This document shows positions 18,172 through 25,928 of a stretch of DNA of 64,000 bases, in pieces. The stretch is taken from assembly GCA_013141455.1 (NCBI GenBank), contig JABFQW010000003.1:32473-96472 (forward strand), given 5' to 3'. How positions within the stretch are numbered: position 1 is the stretch's first letter; every line of letters begins with the position of its first letter. Under the pieces are notes generated by a model. That model ran no database searches. It was not told the origin of the DNA and was given only the letters and a program-made list of their open reading frames with translations. The stretch comes from Bacteroidales bacterium (GTDB lineage Bacteria > Bacteroidota > Bacteroidia > Bacteroidales > F082). The position numbers were made by a program, and so were the translations under genes.

Positions 18172-19527
18172 CTAAAAAGTTAAGGTGAATACGGTGCCTT
18201 CGCCGGGTTTCGATTTCACCGAGATTGCACCTTTATGCATCTGCATGATTTGTCGCGAAAGGCTTAATCCGATGCCAGATCCTTCTTTTTTGCTCGTGAA
18301 AAATGGCATAAAAATTTTATCCAACAAATCAGGGGTGATGCCGGTACCATTGTCGGCAAACTCAATGGTGGTGCGATTATTAATACTAACCGAGGCTGTG
18401 ATGGAGATTTTTGGTTGTGATTGGTCTTTCACGGCATCAATAGCATTCAGTATGAGGTTTATCACCACCTGATCGATCAGGTCGGGATCGGCGAGCAACA
18501 TTAAATCGTCCGGAAAAACTTTACACTCACATTGAATAGTAAGTTCTTCCATTTTTGGTTTCATCAATTCATACGCCCTGTCGAAGGTTTCTCGGATTCG
18601 GAAATGTCTGAAATTCGGTTTTGGAATACGGGTGAGATTTCGGTAAATTTCAACAAAATTAAGCAGCCCCTTGCTCCTGCTTTCAATAGTAAACATAGCC
18701 GAAGCAATGGTTTCAATATCATCCGGACTCAGATTTTCGACATGAATTTCGTCCGTTTCAGGATCAGTCAGGATGTCGTGTACCGTGGAAGCAAGGGATG
18801 AAATGGGAGTGATCGAATTCATGATCTCGTGTGTGAGCACGCGGATAAGGCGTTGCCAGCTTTCAATTTCTTTTTCTTCGAGTTCGGGATGGATATTTTG
18901 CAACGAAACCAATAAATATTCCTCACCACGCATTCTGAATTCGGTCGCGCTTACCGACAATTGAATCAACTCATCTTCGATGAATAACTTGATCAGCAAT
19001 TTATCACCGGCTTTCATTTTCATCAAAGTCTCAGGCAAATCATCTTTTACTTCCCTGAGTTCGGTAATATTACGCAGATGACTCAGTCGTAGTATTTTTT
19101 TAATCGCGTTGTTGAACACATCTACCTTGCCGTCTCTCCTGAAAACGATTATTCCGATAGTAACATGCTGAACAACCGTGAGTAAATAATTAAAATGCTC
19201 TTCCTTTTCTGCCCTGTTTTTTTTGAATTCAGTAATTATCTGATTAAATTCCTTACTCAGATCCTCAAAACTTTTACCCATGCTTTTATCGGAGAAAGAC
19301 GATGAAAAGTCGGCATGTCTGATTCCCTCGAAAAACTTTGTCAACCGGCTGTTCGTTTGCTCGGTATAAAGAATCAGCGAAACCGTCTCGAGCAGAATGA
19401 GTAACATCACGATAATGGAACTCATGCGGTACTCGCCTTGCATGACCAGAAACGACAACAACAGGCAGGTAACAGCCAATGCGATTACCCGAAGCATGAT
19501 CTGAATACGGAAGCGTTTATAAATCAT
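18172..19527 (-). CDS. NtrY-like sensor histidine kinase
   Basis: A 451-residue membrane kinase. Two N-terminal membrane segments (about 12-29 and 36-54) leave almost no periplasmic loop. A HAMP/linker and a PAS-like domain (about 115-210, GIIVFRRDGKVDVFNNAI) follow, then HisKA with phospho-acceptor His233 (RVLTHEIMNSITPISSL) and HATPase_c with NLILNAIDAV, FADNGTGI and GSGIGLSLSRQIM. The small periplasmic part suggests it senses a membrane or internal cue. It overlaps the upstream response regulator gene by 11 bp and faces a MacAB-type operon that it probably controls. Confidence 0.9.
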   Translation of the reverse strand: MIYKRFRIQIMLRVIALAVTCLLLSFLVMQGEYRMSSIIVMLLILLETVSLILYTEQTNSRLTKFFEGIRHADFSSSFSDKSMGKSFEDLSKEFNQIITEFKKNRAEKEEHFNYLLTVVQHVTIGIIVFRRDGKVDVFNNAIKKILRLSHLRNITELREVKDDLPETLMKMKAGDKLLIKLFIEDELIQLSVSATEFRMRGEEYLLVSLQNIHPELEEKEIESWQRLIRVLTHEIMNSITPISSLASTVHDILTDPETDEIHVENLSPDDIETIASAMFTIESRSKGLLNFVEIYRNLTRIPKPNFRHFRIRETFDRAYELMKPKMEELTIQCECKVFPDDLMLLADPDLIDQVVINLILNAIDAVKDQSQPKISITASVSINNRTTIEFADNGTGITPDLLDKIFMPFFTSKKEGSGIGLSLSRQIMQMHKGAISVKSKPGEGTVFTLTF

Positions 19528-20896
19528 GTTTTTCCAATCTTCTGTACAACGAAGCCCTTGTCAATCCAAGCTCTTTGGCGGCGCGACTGATGTTACCGCC
19601 ATATTTATCCACCACTTTACGGATTAGTATTTTTTCGGTTTCTTCGAGATTCATGTTTGTCGGAAGCTTTTCGACCTCAATATTTTCGGTTGTCTCATTC
19701 AAAAAGAAATCGAAAGGTTCAAGCACAGTACCTTCGCTCATGATAACCGCCCGTTCAACGGAATGTTGCAATTCGCGAATGTTACCTGGCCAGTGATGCA
19801 TCTGCAAACGCTTGATGGTGCTTGCATTAAGACGTTTTTTCGGTAGCTTATATTTTTTACAATATTGATCCAGAAAATGTTCAACCAACACCTCAATATC
19901 GTCGGCTCTTTCACGAAGCGATGGTAGTTTTATTTCGACTGTGTTGATTCGGTAAAGCAGATCCTGACGAAATTTTCCTTCATTCACCATCTGGTACAAG
20001 GGCATATTTGTGGCACAAACCAAGCGAACATCAATCGGAATTTCTTTGTTTGATCCCAACCGGACTACCTTTCTGTTTTGCAACACACTCAATAATTTTG
20101 ACTGTAAACTTTGTGTCAGGTTTCCGATCTCGTCAAGGAAAATGGTGCCTTTATGGGCGGCTTCAAACCTACCGGCACGATCTTCCTTTGCATCGGTGAA
20201 AGCACCTTTTTTGTATCCGAAAAGCTCGCTTTCGAACAAACTTTCGGTTATGGCACCCAAATCAACATTGATAAATGCTTCGCCGGAACGAGCCGAAGCA
20301 CGATGTATAGCCCTGGCTATCACCTCCTTACCCGTACCATTTTCTCCAAGTATCAAAATATTGGCATCTGTTTTGGCTACTTTATTAACAGTGCCAATCA
20401 CCTTCATCATCGGTTGACTGTTTCCAATGATATTATTATACGCATGATCCTGATCGGCAAGCAGCACTTTCTGCCGGCCACGCAGATCTTCCAACTCAAC
20501 TTTTGAATGTCGAACCTGCAAGGTGGCGCTGATGGTGGCGAGCAATTTCTTATTCTCCCATGGTTTCAGCAAAAAATTAGAGGCGCCCTCTTTGATGCCC
20601 TGAACGGCAAGCTCAATATCGCCATAACCGGTTATCAGAATGACAGCGGCTGCCGGATCAGTCTCAAGAATCTTGTTCATCCAATGGAAACCTTCTTTAC
20701 CACTGGTGGCATCGCGCGAAAAATTCATATCGAGCAGAATCAGATCGTAGTTTTCCGATTTCATCAACTCGGGGATGTTGGCGGGGTTTTTCTCGGTATG
20801 CACGATGTCGATATGTTGCCGAAGAAACAATCGGGCGGCCAGCAACACATCGGCATCATCGTCAACAATCAGGATTTTTGCATTCATTTTTTCCAT
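19517..20896 (-). CDS. NtrC-family sigma-54 response regulator
   Basis: A 459-residue activator. The receiver domain (4-125) has phospho-acceptor Asp56 (LILLDMNF). The AAA+ domain has Walker A GENGTGK (184-190), the sigma-54 contact loop GAFTDA (231-236) and a Walker B region GTIFLDEIGNL. A C-terminal Fis-type HTH reads NISRAAKELGLTRASLYRRL. The contact loop is GAFTDA rather than the textbook GAFTGA; I recall this variant in other Bacteroidota regulators but cannot check it here. It forms an operon with the kinase and is divergent from the efflux adaptor gene, which has a near-consensus sigma-54 promoter. Confidence 0.92.
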   Translation of the reverse strand: MEKMNAKILIVDDDADVLLAARLFLRQHIDIVHTEKNPANIPELMKSENYDLILLDMNFSRDATSGKEGFHWMNKILETDPAAAVILITGYGDIELAVQGIKEGASNFLLKPWENKKLLATISATLQVRHSKVELEDLRGRQKVLLADQDHAYNNIIGNSQPMMKVIGTVNKVAKTDANILILGENGTGKEVIARAIHRASARSGEAFINVDLGAITESLFESELFGYKKGAFTDAKEDRAGRFEAAHKGTIFLDEIGNLTQSLQSKLLSVLQNRKVVRLGSNKEIPIDVRLVCATNMPLYQMVNEGKFRQDLLYRINTVEIKLPSLRERADDIEVLVEHFLDQYCKKYKLPKKRLNASTIKRLQMHHWPGNIRELQHSVERAVIMSEGTVLEPFDFFLNETTENIEVEKLPTNMNLEETEKILIRKVVDKYGGNISRAAKELGLTRASLYRRLEKHDL

Positions 20897-20941
20897 GGTA
20901 GAACGACTTTGATTGACAATAATATGTAAAAGTATTTATTC

Positions 20942-20993
20942 TGTACGTAACTGTACAAGCTAATGGACGAAAATGAACAGTTAAAGTTACAGA
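20942..20993. promoter_or_regulatory. Candidate enhancer sites for the NtrC-type regulator
   Basis: TGTAC-GTAACT-GTACA (20942-20957) is an inverted repeat, and the related AACAGTTAAAGTTACAG lies about 35 bp further on. Both sit 50-105 bp upstream of the candidate sigma-54 promoter, the usual place for activator binding. Assignment is inferred from position and symmetry only. Confidence 0.3.
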
Positions 20994-21042
20994 AGCGCAA
21001 CAAATATATTTTAAACATTTGAAATACAACCGGATACGTGGG

Positions 21043-21058
21043 TTGGCATAATCTTGGT
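21043..21058 (+). promoter_or_regulatory. Candidate sigma-54 promoter of the efflux operon
   Basis: TTGGCATAATCTTGGT has the -24 GG (21045-21046), ten bases, then GT where the consensus has GC. ATG 21083 lies about 25 bp downstream. The divergent NtrC-type gene makes a sigma-54 promoter here plausible. Confidence 0.45.
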
Positions 21059-21082
21059 TAAATTTTCTTAAAAAAATTTTGC

Positions 21083-22333
21083 ATGGATCGAATCATTGAA
21101 AAGAAAAAATGGCCACCCAAACGGATCATTGCCGTTTCAGGTATTTCAGGATTGGTGTTGTTGGTTTTCTATTTGATTTTTTTTCGTGACAATGGAAGTA
21201 GAATCTATGTCCCCCGCGACCGGGTCACCATTTCAACAGTAAAAGAGGAGTTATTTCAGGAATTTATTCCGGTGGATGGGATTGTTTTTCCAAAGACAAC
21301 CATTTTTATCGATGCCATCATGGGTGGCAATGTTCAGGAAGTGTATGTCGAAGATGGCGCTATGCTGATGAAGGGCGACAACATCATGAAACTCGTGAAT
21401 ACAAACCTCGAGTTGAGTTATATGGAACAGGAGACCCGCATTTTTGAAGCAATCAATAACCTGCAAAACAGTAAGATAGCCTTAGAGCAAAATAAATTTG
21501 TCAGGCAGAAAGAGATTGTTTCTATTCGTCAGGAGATAGAGCTGGCAACGGCAAACTTCAACCGGATGAAGCAATTATATGCTGATAGTTTAATTTCGAC
21601 CCAGGAATTTGAAGACAATGAACGTACGTATCGCTACACCCGCAAGCAACTCGAAATTTCGATTGAATTACAAAAACTTGATTCCATTTCGGCATTACGC
21701 CGCTATGGACAAATTGATATTTCGATGGACCGTTTGTATCAGAATCTGAACCTGTTGCGTGAAAGTCTGGGAAACCTTTACGTGAAAGCGCCTGCTGATG
21801 GAAAACTCTCATCCTTTAACATCGAAGTGGGTCAAACAGCCATTGTTGGCGAACACCTTGGGCAGATTGACATTCCCGATGATTTCAAACTGAGGGCAAA
21901 CATTGATGAGCGCTATATTTCCCGTGTTTCATTTGGTCAGGAAGCAGAATTTGATTTCGAAGGAAAATCATATTTATTGACCGTACATAAGATTTATACC
22001 GATGTGAATGCAGGTTCTTTTCAGGTTGACTTATATTTCAGCGATGGCTATCCCGAACATATCAAACGTGGGCAAACATTGCAACTAAAGCTGAAATTCA
22101 GTGGAGCAACCAATGCAATAACGGTGAAGCGAGGTGGATTTTTTCAGCAAACAGGTGGAAACTGGATATTCGTTGTTGATCCTACCGAAAGTTTTGCAAC
22201 CAAACGCAACATCCGCATCAACCGTCAAAATACACTGTCGTACGAAGTGGTTGAGGGCCTTGAGGCAGGTGAGAAAGTGATTAGCTCGTCGTATGAGGCT
22301 TTTGGAAATAAGGATAAAGTGGTTTTTAAATAG
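21083..22333 (+). CDS. HlyD/MacA-type efflux adaptor
   Basis: A 416-residue periplasmic adaptor anchored by one N-terminal membrane helix (about 15-34). It has a biotinyl-lipoyl-like half (FIDAIMGGNVQEVYVEDGAMLMKGD), a coiled-coil hairpin (about 110-225), the second lipoyl half (LYVKAPADGKLSSFNIEVGQTA) and a beta-barrel/membrane-proximal domain ending in VVEGLEAGEKVISS. It would link the downstream ABC transporter to an outer-membrane channel; no TolC gene is in the window. It is the first gene of an operon with an ATPase, a small protein and two permeases. Confidence 0.9.
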   Translation: MDRIIEKKKWPPKRIIAVSGISGLVLLVFYLIFFRDNGSRIYVPRDRVTISTVKEELFQEFIPVDGIVFPKTTIFIDAIMGGNVQEVYVEDGAMLMKGDNIMKLVNTNLELSYMEQETRIFEAINNLQNSKIALEQNKFVRQKEIVSIRQEIELATANFNRMKQLYADSLISTQEFEDNERTYRYTRKQLEISIELQKLDSISALRRYGQIDISMDRLYQNLNLLRESLGNLYVKAPADGKLSSFNIEVGQTAIVGEHLGQIDIPDDFKLRANIDERYISRVSFGQEAEFDFEGKSYLLTVHKIYTDVNAGSFQVDLYFSDGYPEHIKRGQTLQLKLKFSGATNAITVKRGGFFQQTGGNWIFVVDPTESFATKRNIRINRQNTLSYEVVEGLEAGEKVISSSYEAFGNKDKVVFK

Positions 22334-22337
22334 AGGA

Positions 22338-22387
22338 TTGAGTAGTGAGTTATGAGTTGTGAGTAGTGAGTAGTGAGAAATGAGAAA
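22338..22387 (+). repeat. Short tandem-like GAGTAGT repeat
   Basis: The gap after the adaptor gene is made of imperfect repeats of the type TGAGTAGTGAG / TTATGAG. No function is evident; such tracts can vary in length by slippage. Confidence 0.6.
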
Positions 22388-22447
22388 AGTGTAATACAAG
22401 TAAGTTAATCAATGAAGATAAAGTAAAACTATAATAGCATAAGCAAA

Positions 22448-23134
22448 ATGATCAAGGCAGAAAAACTAACAAAAATATTCCGCACCGATGAGGTGGAAAC
22501 TACTGCATTGAATGCAGTTTCATTCGAAATTAAAGAAGGTGAATTTGTCGCCATTATGGGGCCATCGGGTTGTGGAAAATCGACTTTGCTCAACATTCTT
22601 GGGCTACTCGATAATCCAACATCGGGCACTTATACTTTTCTCGATTACGAAGTGTCGAAAAGCAACGAACGTCAACGGGCAAACCTCCGCAAACACAATA
22701 TTGGTTTTGTATTTCAGAATTTCAACCTGATCGACGAACTCACCGTTTTTGAAAACGTAGAACTGCCTTTGATTTATCTCAACATGGCAACCCGTGACCG
22801 CCGTGAGCGCGTGAATGAGGTATTGGAACAAATGCAGATCGCACATCGCGCCAAGCATTTTCCGCTTCAGCTATCAGGAGGACAGCAACAACGTGTGGCC
22901 GTAGCACGTGCCGTGATTGCAAAACCTTCGCTCATACTTGCCGACGAACCTACCGGAAACCTCGATTCGGCTCACGGAGAAGAAGTGATGAACCTGCTGA
23001 ACGAGCTCAATATCACCGGGACAACTATCATCATGGTAACGCACTCGCAACGCGATGCCGAATATAGCCGGCGCGTAATCAGGTTGTTCGACGGACAAAT
23101 CATCAATGAAAACATTAAAAAAAGTATCGTATAA
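22448..23134 (+). CDS. ABC transporter ATP-binding protein, MacB/LolD type
   Basis: A 228-residue ATPase with Walker [10 protein letters not shown] (about 38-46), Q-loop [15 protein letters not shown], signature [14 protein letters not shown], Walker [14 protein letters not shown] and the switch His in VTHSQRDA. The sequence is of the MacB/LolD/FtsE class, which powers mechanotransmission rather than classical import. It is a stand-alone ATPase and would pair with the FtsX-like permeases encoded downstream. Confidence 0.93.
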   Translation: MIKAEKLTKIFRTDEVETTALNAVSFEIKEGEFVAIMGPSGCGKSTLLNILGLLDNPTSGTYTFLDYEVSKSNERQRANLRKHNIGFVFQNFNLIDELTVFENVELPLIYLNMATRDRRERVNEVLEQMQIAHRAKHFPLQLSGGQQQRVAVARAVIAKPSLILADEPTGNLDSAHGEEVMNLLNELNITGTTIIMVTHSQRDAEYSRRVIRLFDGQIINENIKKSIV

Positions 23135-23151
23135 TACTAAATTTCAAGGCG

Positions 23152-23412
23152 ATGCGTGAAGTAGTTATCCTTATTCCCGATATTGACAAAGATCAGAATG
23201 TTGAAATAGATGTCCGTATTGATGGCCGAAACAGGAGCCTCCAATACCGTGTTGAGTTGCTCGACTGGGAAGGAAATGCCATATCAGGCGATGAAAAGGT
23301 TCAGGTGTTGAAACATAAAATTGAATCTTACGATAAAGATTGGGAATTAGTCGAGATCGGACCTCCAACGGATAAGAATATCACCCTGATGTTTAAACGG
23401 AAAATGACCTAA
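23152..23412 (+). CDS. Small protein of unknown function in the efflux operon
   Basis: An 86-residue protein with no signal peptide, membrane segment or cysteine. It is acidic and beta-rich by appearance (REVVILIPDIDKD, VDVRIDGRNRSLQYRVELLDW, WELVEIGPP, ITLMFKRK). It lies 17 bp after the ATPase gene and 10 bp before the first permease gene in the same direction, so it is almost certainly co-transcribed and translated. I do not recognise the family. A cytoplasmic accessory to the ATPase is one guess. Confidence 0.65.
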   Translation: MREVVILIPDIDKDQNVEIDVRIDGRNRSLQYRVELLDWEGNAISGDEKVQVLKHKIESYDKDWELVEIGPPTDKNITLMFKRKMT

Positions 23413-23422
23413 TTAAACTGAG

Positions 23423-25789
23423 ATGTTCTATTCGTTTTTAATCACTTTTTACCGCAATGCAATACGCAGAATTGGTTCTACGGTGATTAATCTGTTGGGA
23501 CTCTCTATCGGTCTGGCCGCCGGAATCCTGATTCTGCTCTATGTTTTTAACGAATACAGCTTCGACAGGTTCCATAAAAATTTCGAGTCAATCAGCCGCG
23601 TCAATCTGAATTACGCCAATAAGGATGACGATTTTTATGCAAGCGAAATACCTGCAGCCGTTGGGCCCAGCCTGCTTGAGTACTTCCCTGAAATCAGCTC
23701 CTTCTGCCGTGTGACCAACACCCGAGATGCCTATTTTAATTATAAGGGTAAAATTGTTGACATTGAGAATGTTATCTACGCCGATTCTAACTTTTTTCAG
23801 TTCTTCAGTTTTCAATTGGCCGAAGGGAACACAAAGGATGTTTTACGGGGTATCAGGAAGCTTGTATTAACCGAAGAATTGTCAACCAAACTGTTTGGTG
23901 ATGAAAATCCAATTGGAAAAATAGTGTTACTCAATGGTACCGAAAGCTGGTTGGTTAGCGGAGTTGCCAAAAAATCACCTCAAAACTCAACAATTCAGTT
24001 TGAAGCCCTGCTCTCGTTTGAAACGCTTTATACCGATCCGGATTTATACATGGATTGGAACGGAGGTAACCAATATCAAACGTATGTTGCTCTAAATCCC
24101 ACTTTTAACAAAGCCGGTTTTGAGTCGAAACTTGAATATTTTCTCGATATCCAGATCAACAGAAAACTCGAAGGTTCAGGATTTAAGGTTGGATTGATGT
24201 TGGAGCCCATGCAGCGGTTACATCTCTATTCGTTAACCGAAGATGGTTCGGGCGGCAATATTGCGAATATCCGGATTTTTGCACTTATTGCCATTTTCAT
24301 CCTTCTGATTGCCTGCTTCAACTTCACAAATATGGCGGCAGCATCGGCCATTTATCGCGCGAGGGAAACCGGTATCCGAAAAGTATTGGGGGCAACACGC
24401 CCAACACTCATCAGGCAATACCTGGGCGAATCGATCATGCTGAGCGTGCTGGCAGCTTTGTTGGCACTCTTGTTAACCGAAATCGTTATGCCTTATTATA
24501 ATGCCTTGATCGACAAAGATTTGAATTTCTACCAAACCGGAAATTTTATCATACCCATCGCATTTATCGTATTGGTTATTGTTACTGGATTCGTCTCCGG
24601 CATTTTTCCGGCGATTTTTTTGTCAGCGTATCAACCAGTTGACACCTTAAAAGGCGGATTCATCTCCTCCAAAAACAGACATCTTTTCCCTAAAATCCTT
24701 GTCGTGCTCCAGTTTGCCATCGCTGTCGGGCTATTGAACAGCATCTGGATAATCAATAGCCAGTTAAAATATATCAGAGAATATAAAACCGGATTTTATA
24801 CCGAAAATGTTTTTGGAATATCGCTTCCGGGCAAAACAGCCAAAGAAAAAGTTGAAGTGCTTAAGCAGGCTTTTCTTCAACAGGCCGGGGTAATTCAGTG
24901 TGGAGCCACGGTTGAACTGCCCGGCGCAGGGGTCACCATGAATGGCTATTTTCCCGAAACTTACACCCAACCTGTAATGATTCATGTGATGGATATCGAT
25001 GCCACCTTCATCGAAACGATGGGAATGACAGTGGTTAAGGGCCGTGATTTTGATAAAATAGATGCTGAAAACCCAATGAATTGTCTGGTGAATGAAGCTT
25101 ATGTTCGTCAATATGTTGCATCGGATCCAATTGGTAAAAAGATTTCAAGAGGAGGAGAAATGACCATTATCGGTGTGGTGAAAGACTTTCATTTTGCTTC
25201 GTTGCACGAAACAATTGCACCACTGATACTTACAAACAAACCCTATAACGGATTTAATTTTATCGCTGTCAGAACTGCTGATAATGCCGGAAACAATGTG
25301 ATTGAAAAGCTTGAAAAGGCATGGTTCAGTGTATTGCCAAACGATCCATTCATTCCGGTTTCAATGTCAACTTATCTGCAACGCAGTTATGTAAGCGAAA
25401 TGCAACTTGCATCCATACTCTCGTGGTTTACATTTCTGGCTGTCATTATTGCCGTAACCGGATTATTGGGTTTGTCGTCACTCATTTTGAAACTCAGGAC
25501 AAAGGAGTTGGGAATCAGAAAAATACTTGGCGCTTCGGGTCAACGACTTATGATTGCATCGCTTATCGAATTTTCAATTTTGGTACTTATCGCAAATGTG
25601 CTGGCGGTAATTCCGGTATGGTATTTCATGGATGCCTGGTTAGCTGGATTTAGTTATACGATACATATTTCAGCAGCAAATTTTGCGGTTACCTTGATCG
25701 TTACACTGCTGATTTCATGGATCAGTGTTGGTTGGCAGGCCTTGCGGGCCGCACGGGTTAAAACGATAGATATTATTAAATATGAATAA
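23423..25789 (+). CDS. FtsX-like ABC transporter permease, first of two
   Basis: A 788-residue permease with the duplicated MacB_PCD/FtsX layout common in Bacteroidota. A membrane helix near 20-42 is followed by a large periplasmic domain (about 45-280), three helices (about 285-400) with FtsX motifs (RARETGIRKVLGATRPTLIRQY), another helix and a periplasmic domain (about 425-660), then three terminal helices with LRTKELGIRKILGASGQRLM. It probably works with the MacB-type ATPase to export or extract an envelope substrate that is unknown. Confidence 0.9.
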   Translation: MFYSFLITFYRNAIRRIGSTVINLLGLSIGLAAGILILLYVFNEYSFDRFHKNFESISRVNLNYANKDDDFYASEIPAAVGPSLLEYFPEISSFCRVTNTRDAYFNYKGKIVDIENVIYADSNFFQFFSFQLAEGNTKDVLRGIRKLVLTEELSTKLFGDENPIGKIVLLNGTESWLVSGVAKKSPQNSTIQFEALLSFETLYTDPDLYMDWNGGNQYQTYVALNPTFNKAGFESKLEYFLDIQINRKLEGSGFKVGLMLEPMQRLHLYSLTEDGSGGNIANIRIFALIAIFILLIACFNFTNMAAASAIYRARETGIRKVLGATRPTLIRQYLGESIMLSVLAALLALLLTEIVMPYYNALIDKDLNFYQTGNFIIPIAFIVLVIVTGFVSGIFPAIFLSAYQPVDTLKGGFISSKNRHLFPKILVVLQFAIAVGLLNSIWIINSQLKYIREYKTGFYTENVFGISLPGKTAKEKVEVLKQAFLQQAGVIQCGATVELPGAGVTMNGYFPETYTQPVMIHVMDIDATFIETMGMTVVKGRDFDKIDAENPMNCLVNEAYVRQYVASDPIGKKISRGGEMTIIGVVKDFHFASLHETIAPLILTNKPYNGFNFIAVRTADNAGNNVIEKLEKAWFSVLPNDPFIPVSMSTYLQRSYVSEMQLASILSWFTFLAVIIAVTGLLGLSSLILKLRTKELGIRKILGASGQRLMIASLIEFSILVLIANVLAVIPVWYFMDAWLAGFSYTIHISAANFAVTLIVTLLISWISVGWQALRAARVKTIDIIKYE

Positions 25790-25804
25790 ATGGGAACGGA
25801 AGGC

Positions 25805-25900
25805 AGACGTTTAAGGTCAGTTACTGGTGACTTGTTACTGGTTATGAGTAACCAAAAACCTGTAACCATTACTAAATAGCTGTTATAGATAAACAAAGTA
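25805..25900. repeat. TTACTGGT repeats and hairpin between the two permease genes
   Basis: The 139-bp gap holds repeated TTACTGGT units and the hairpin TGGTTA-TGAG-TAACCA (25839-25854). There is no T-run. It may only be repetitive spacer DNA, but it lies inside the operon. Confidence 0.45.
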
Positions 25901-25928
25901 CGGAATAAACGATAACACCACATACACC

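Noticed and set aside
20010..20929. Several long ORFs antisense to the NtrC-type regulator
   Set aside because: They are shadow frames of a well-supported gene; motifs are visible only in the minus-strand reading.
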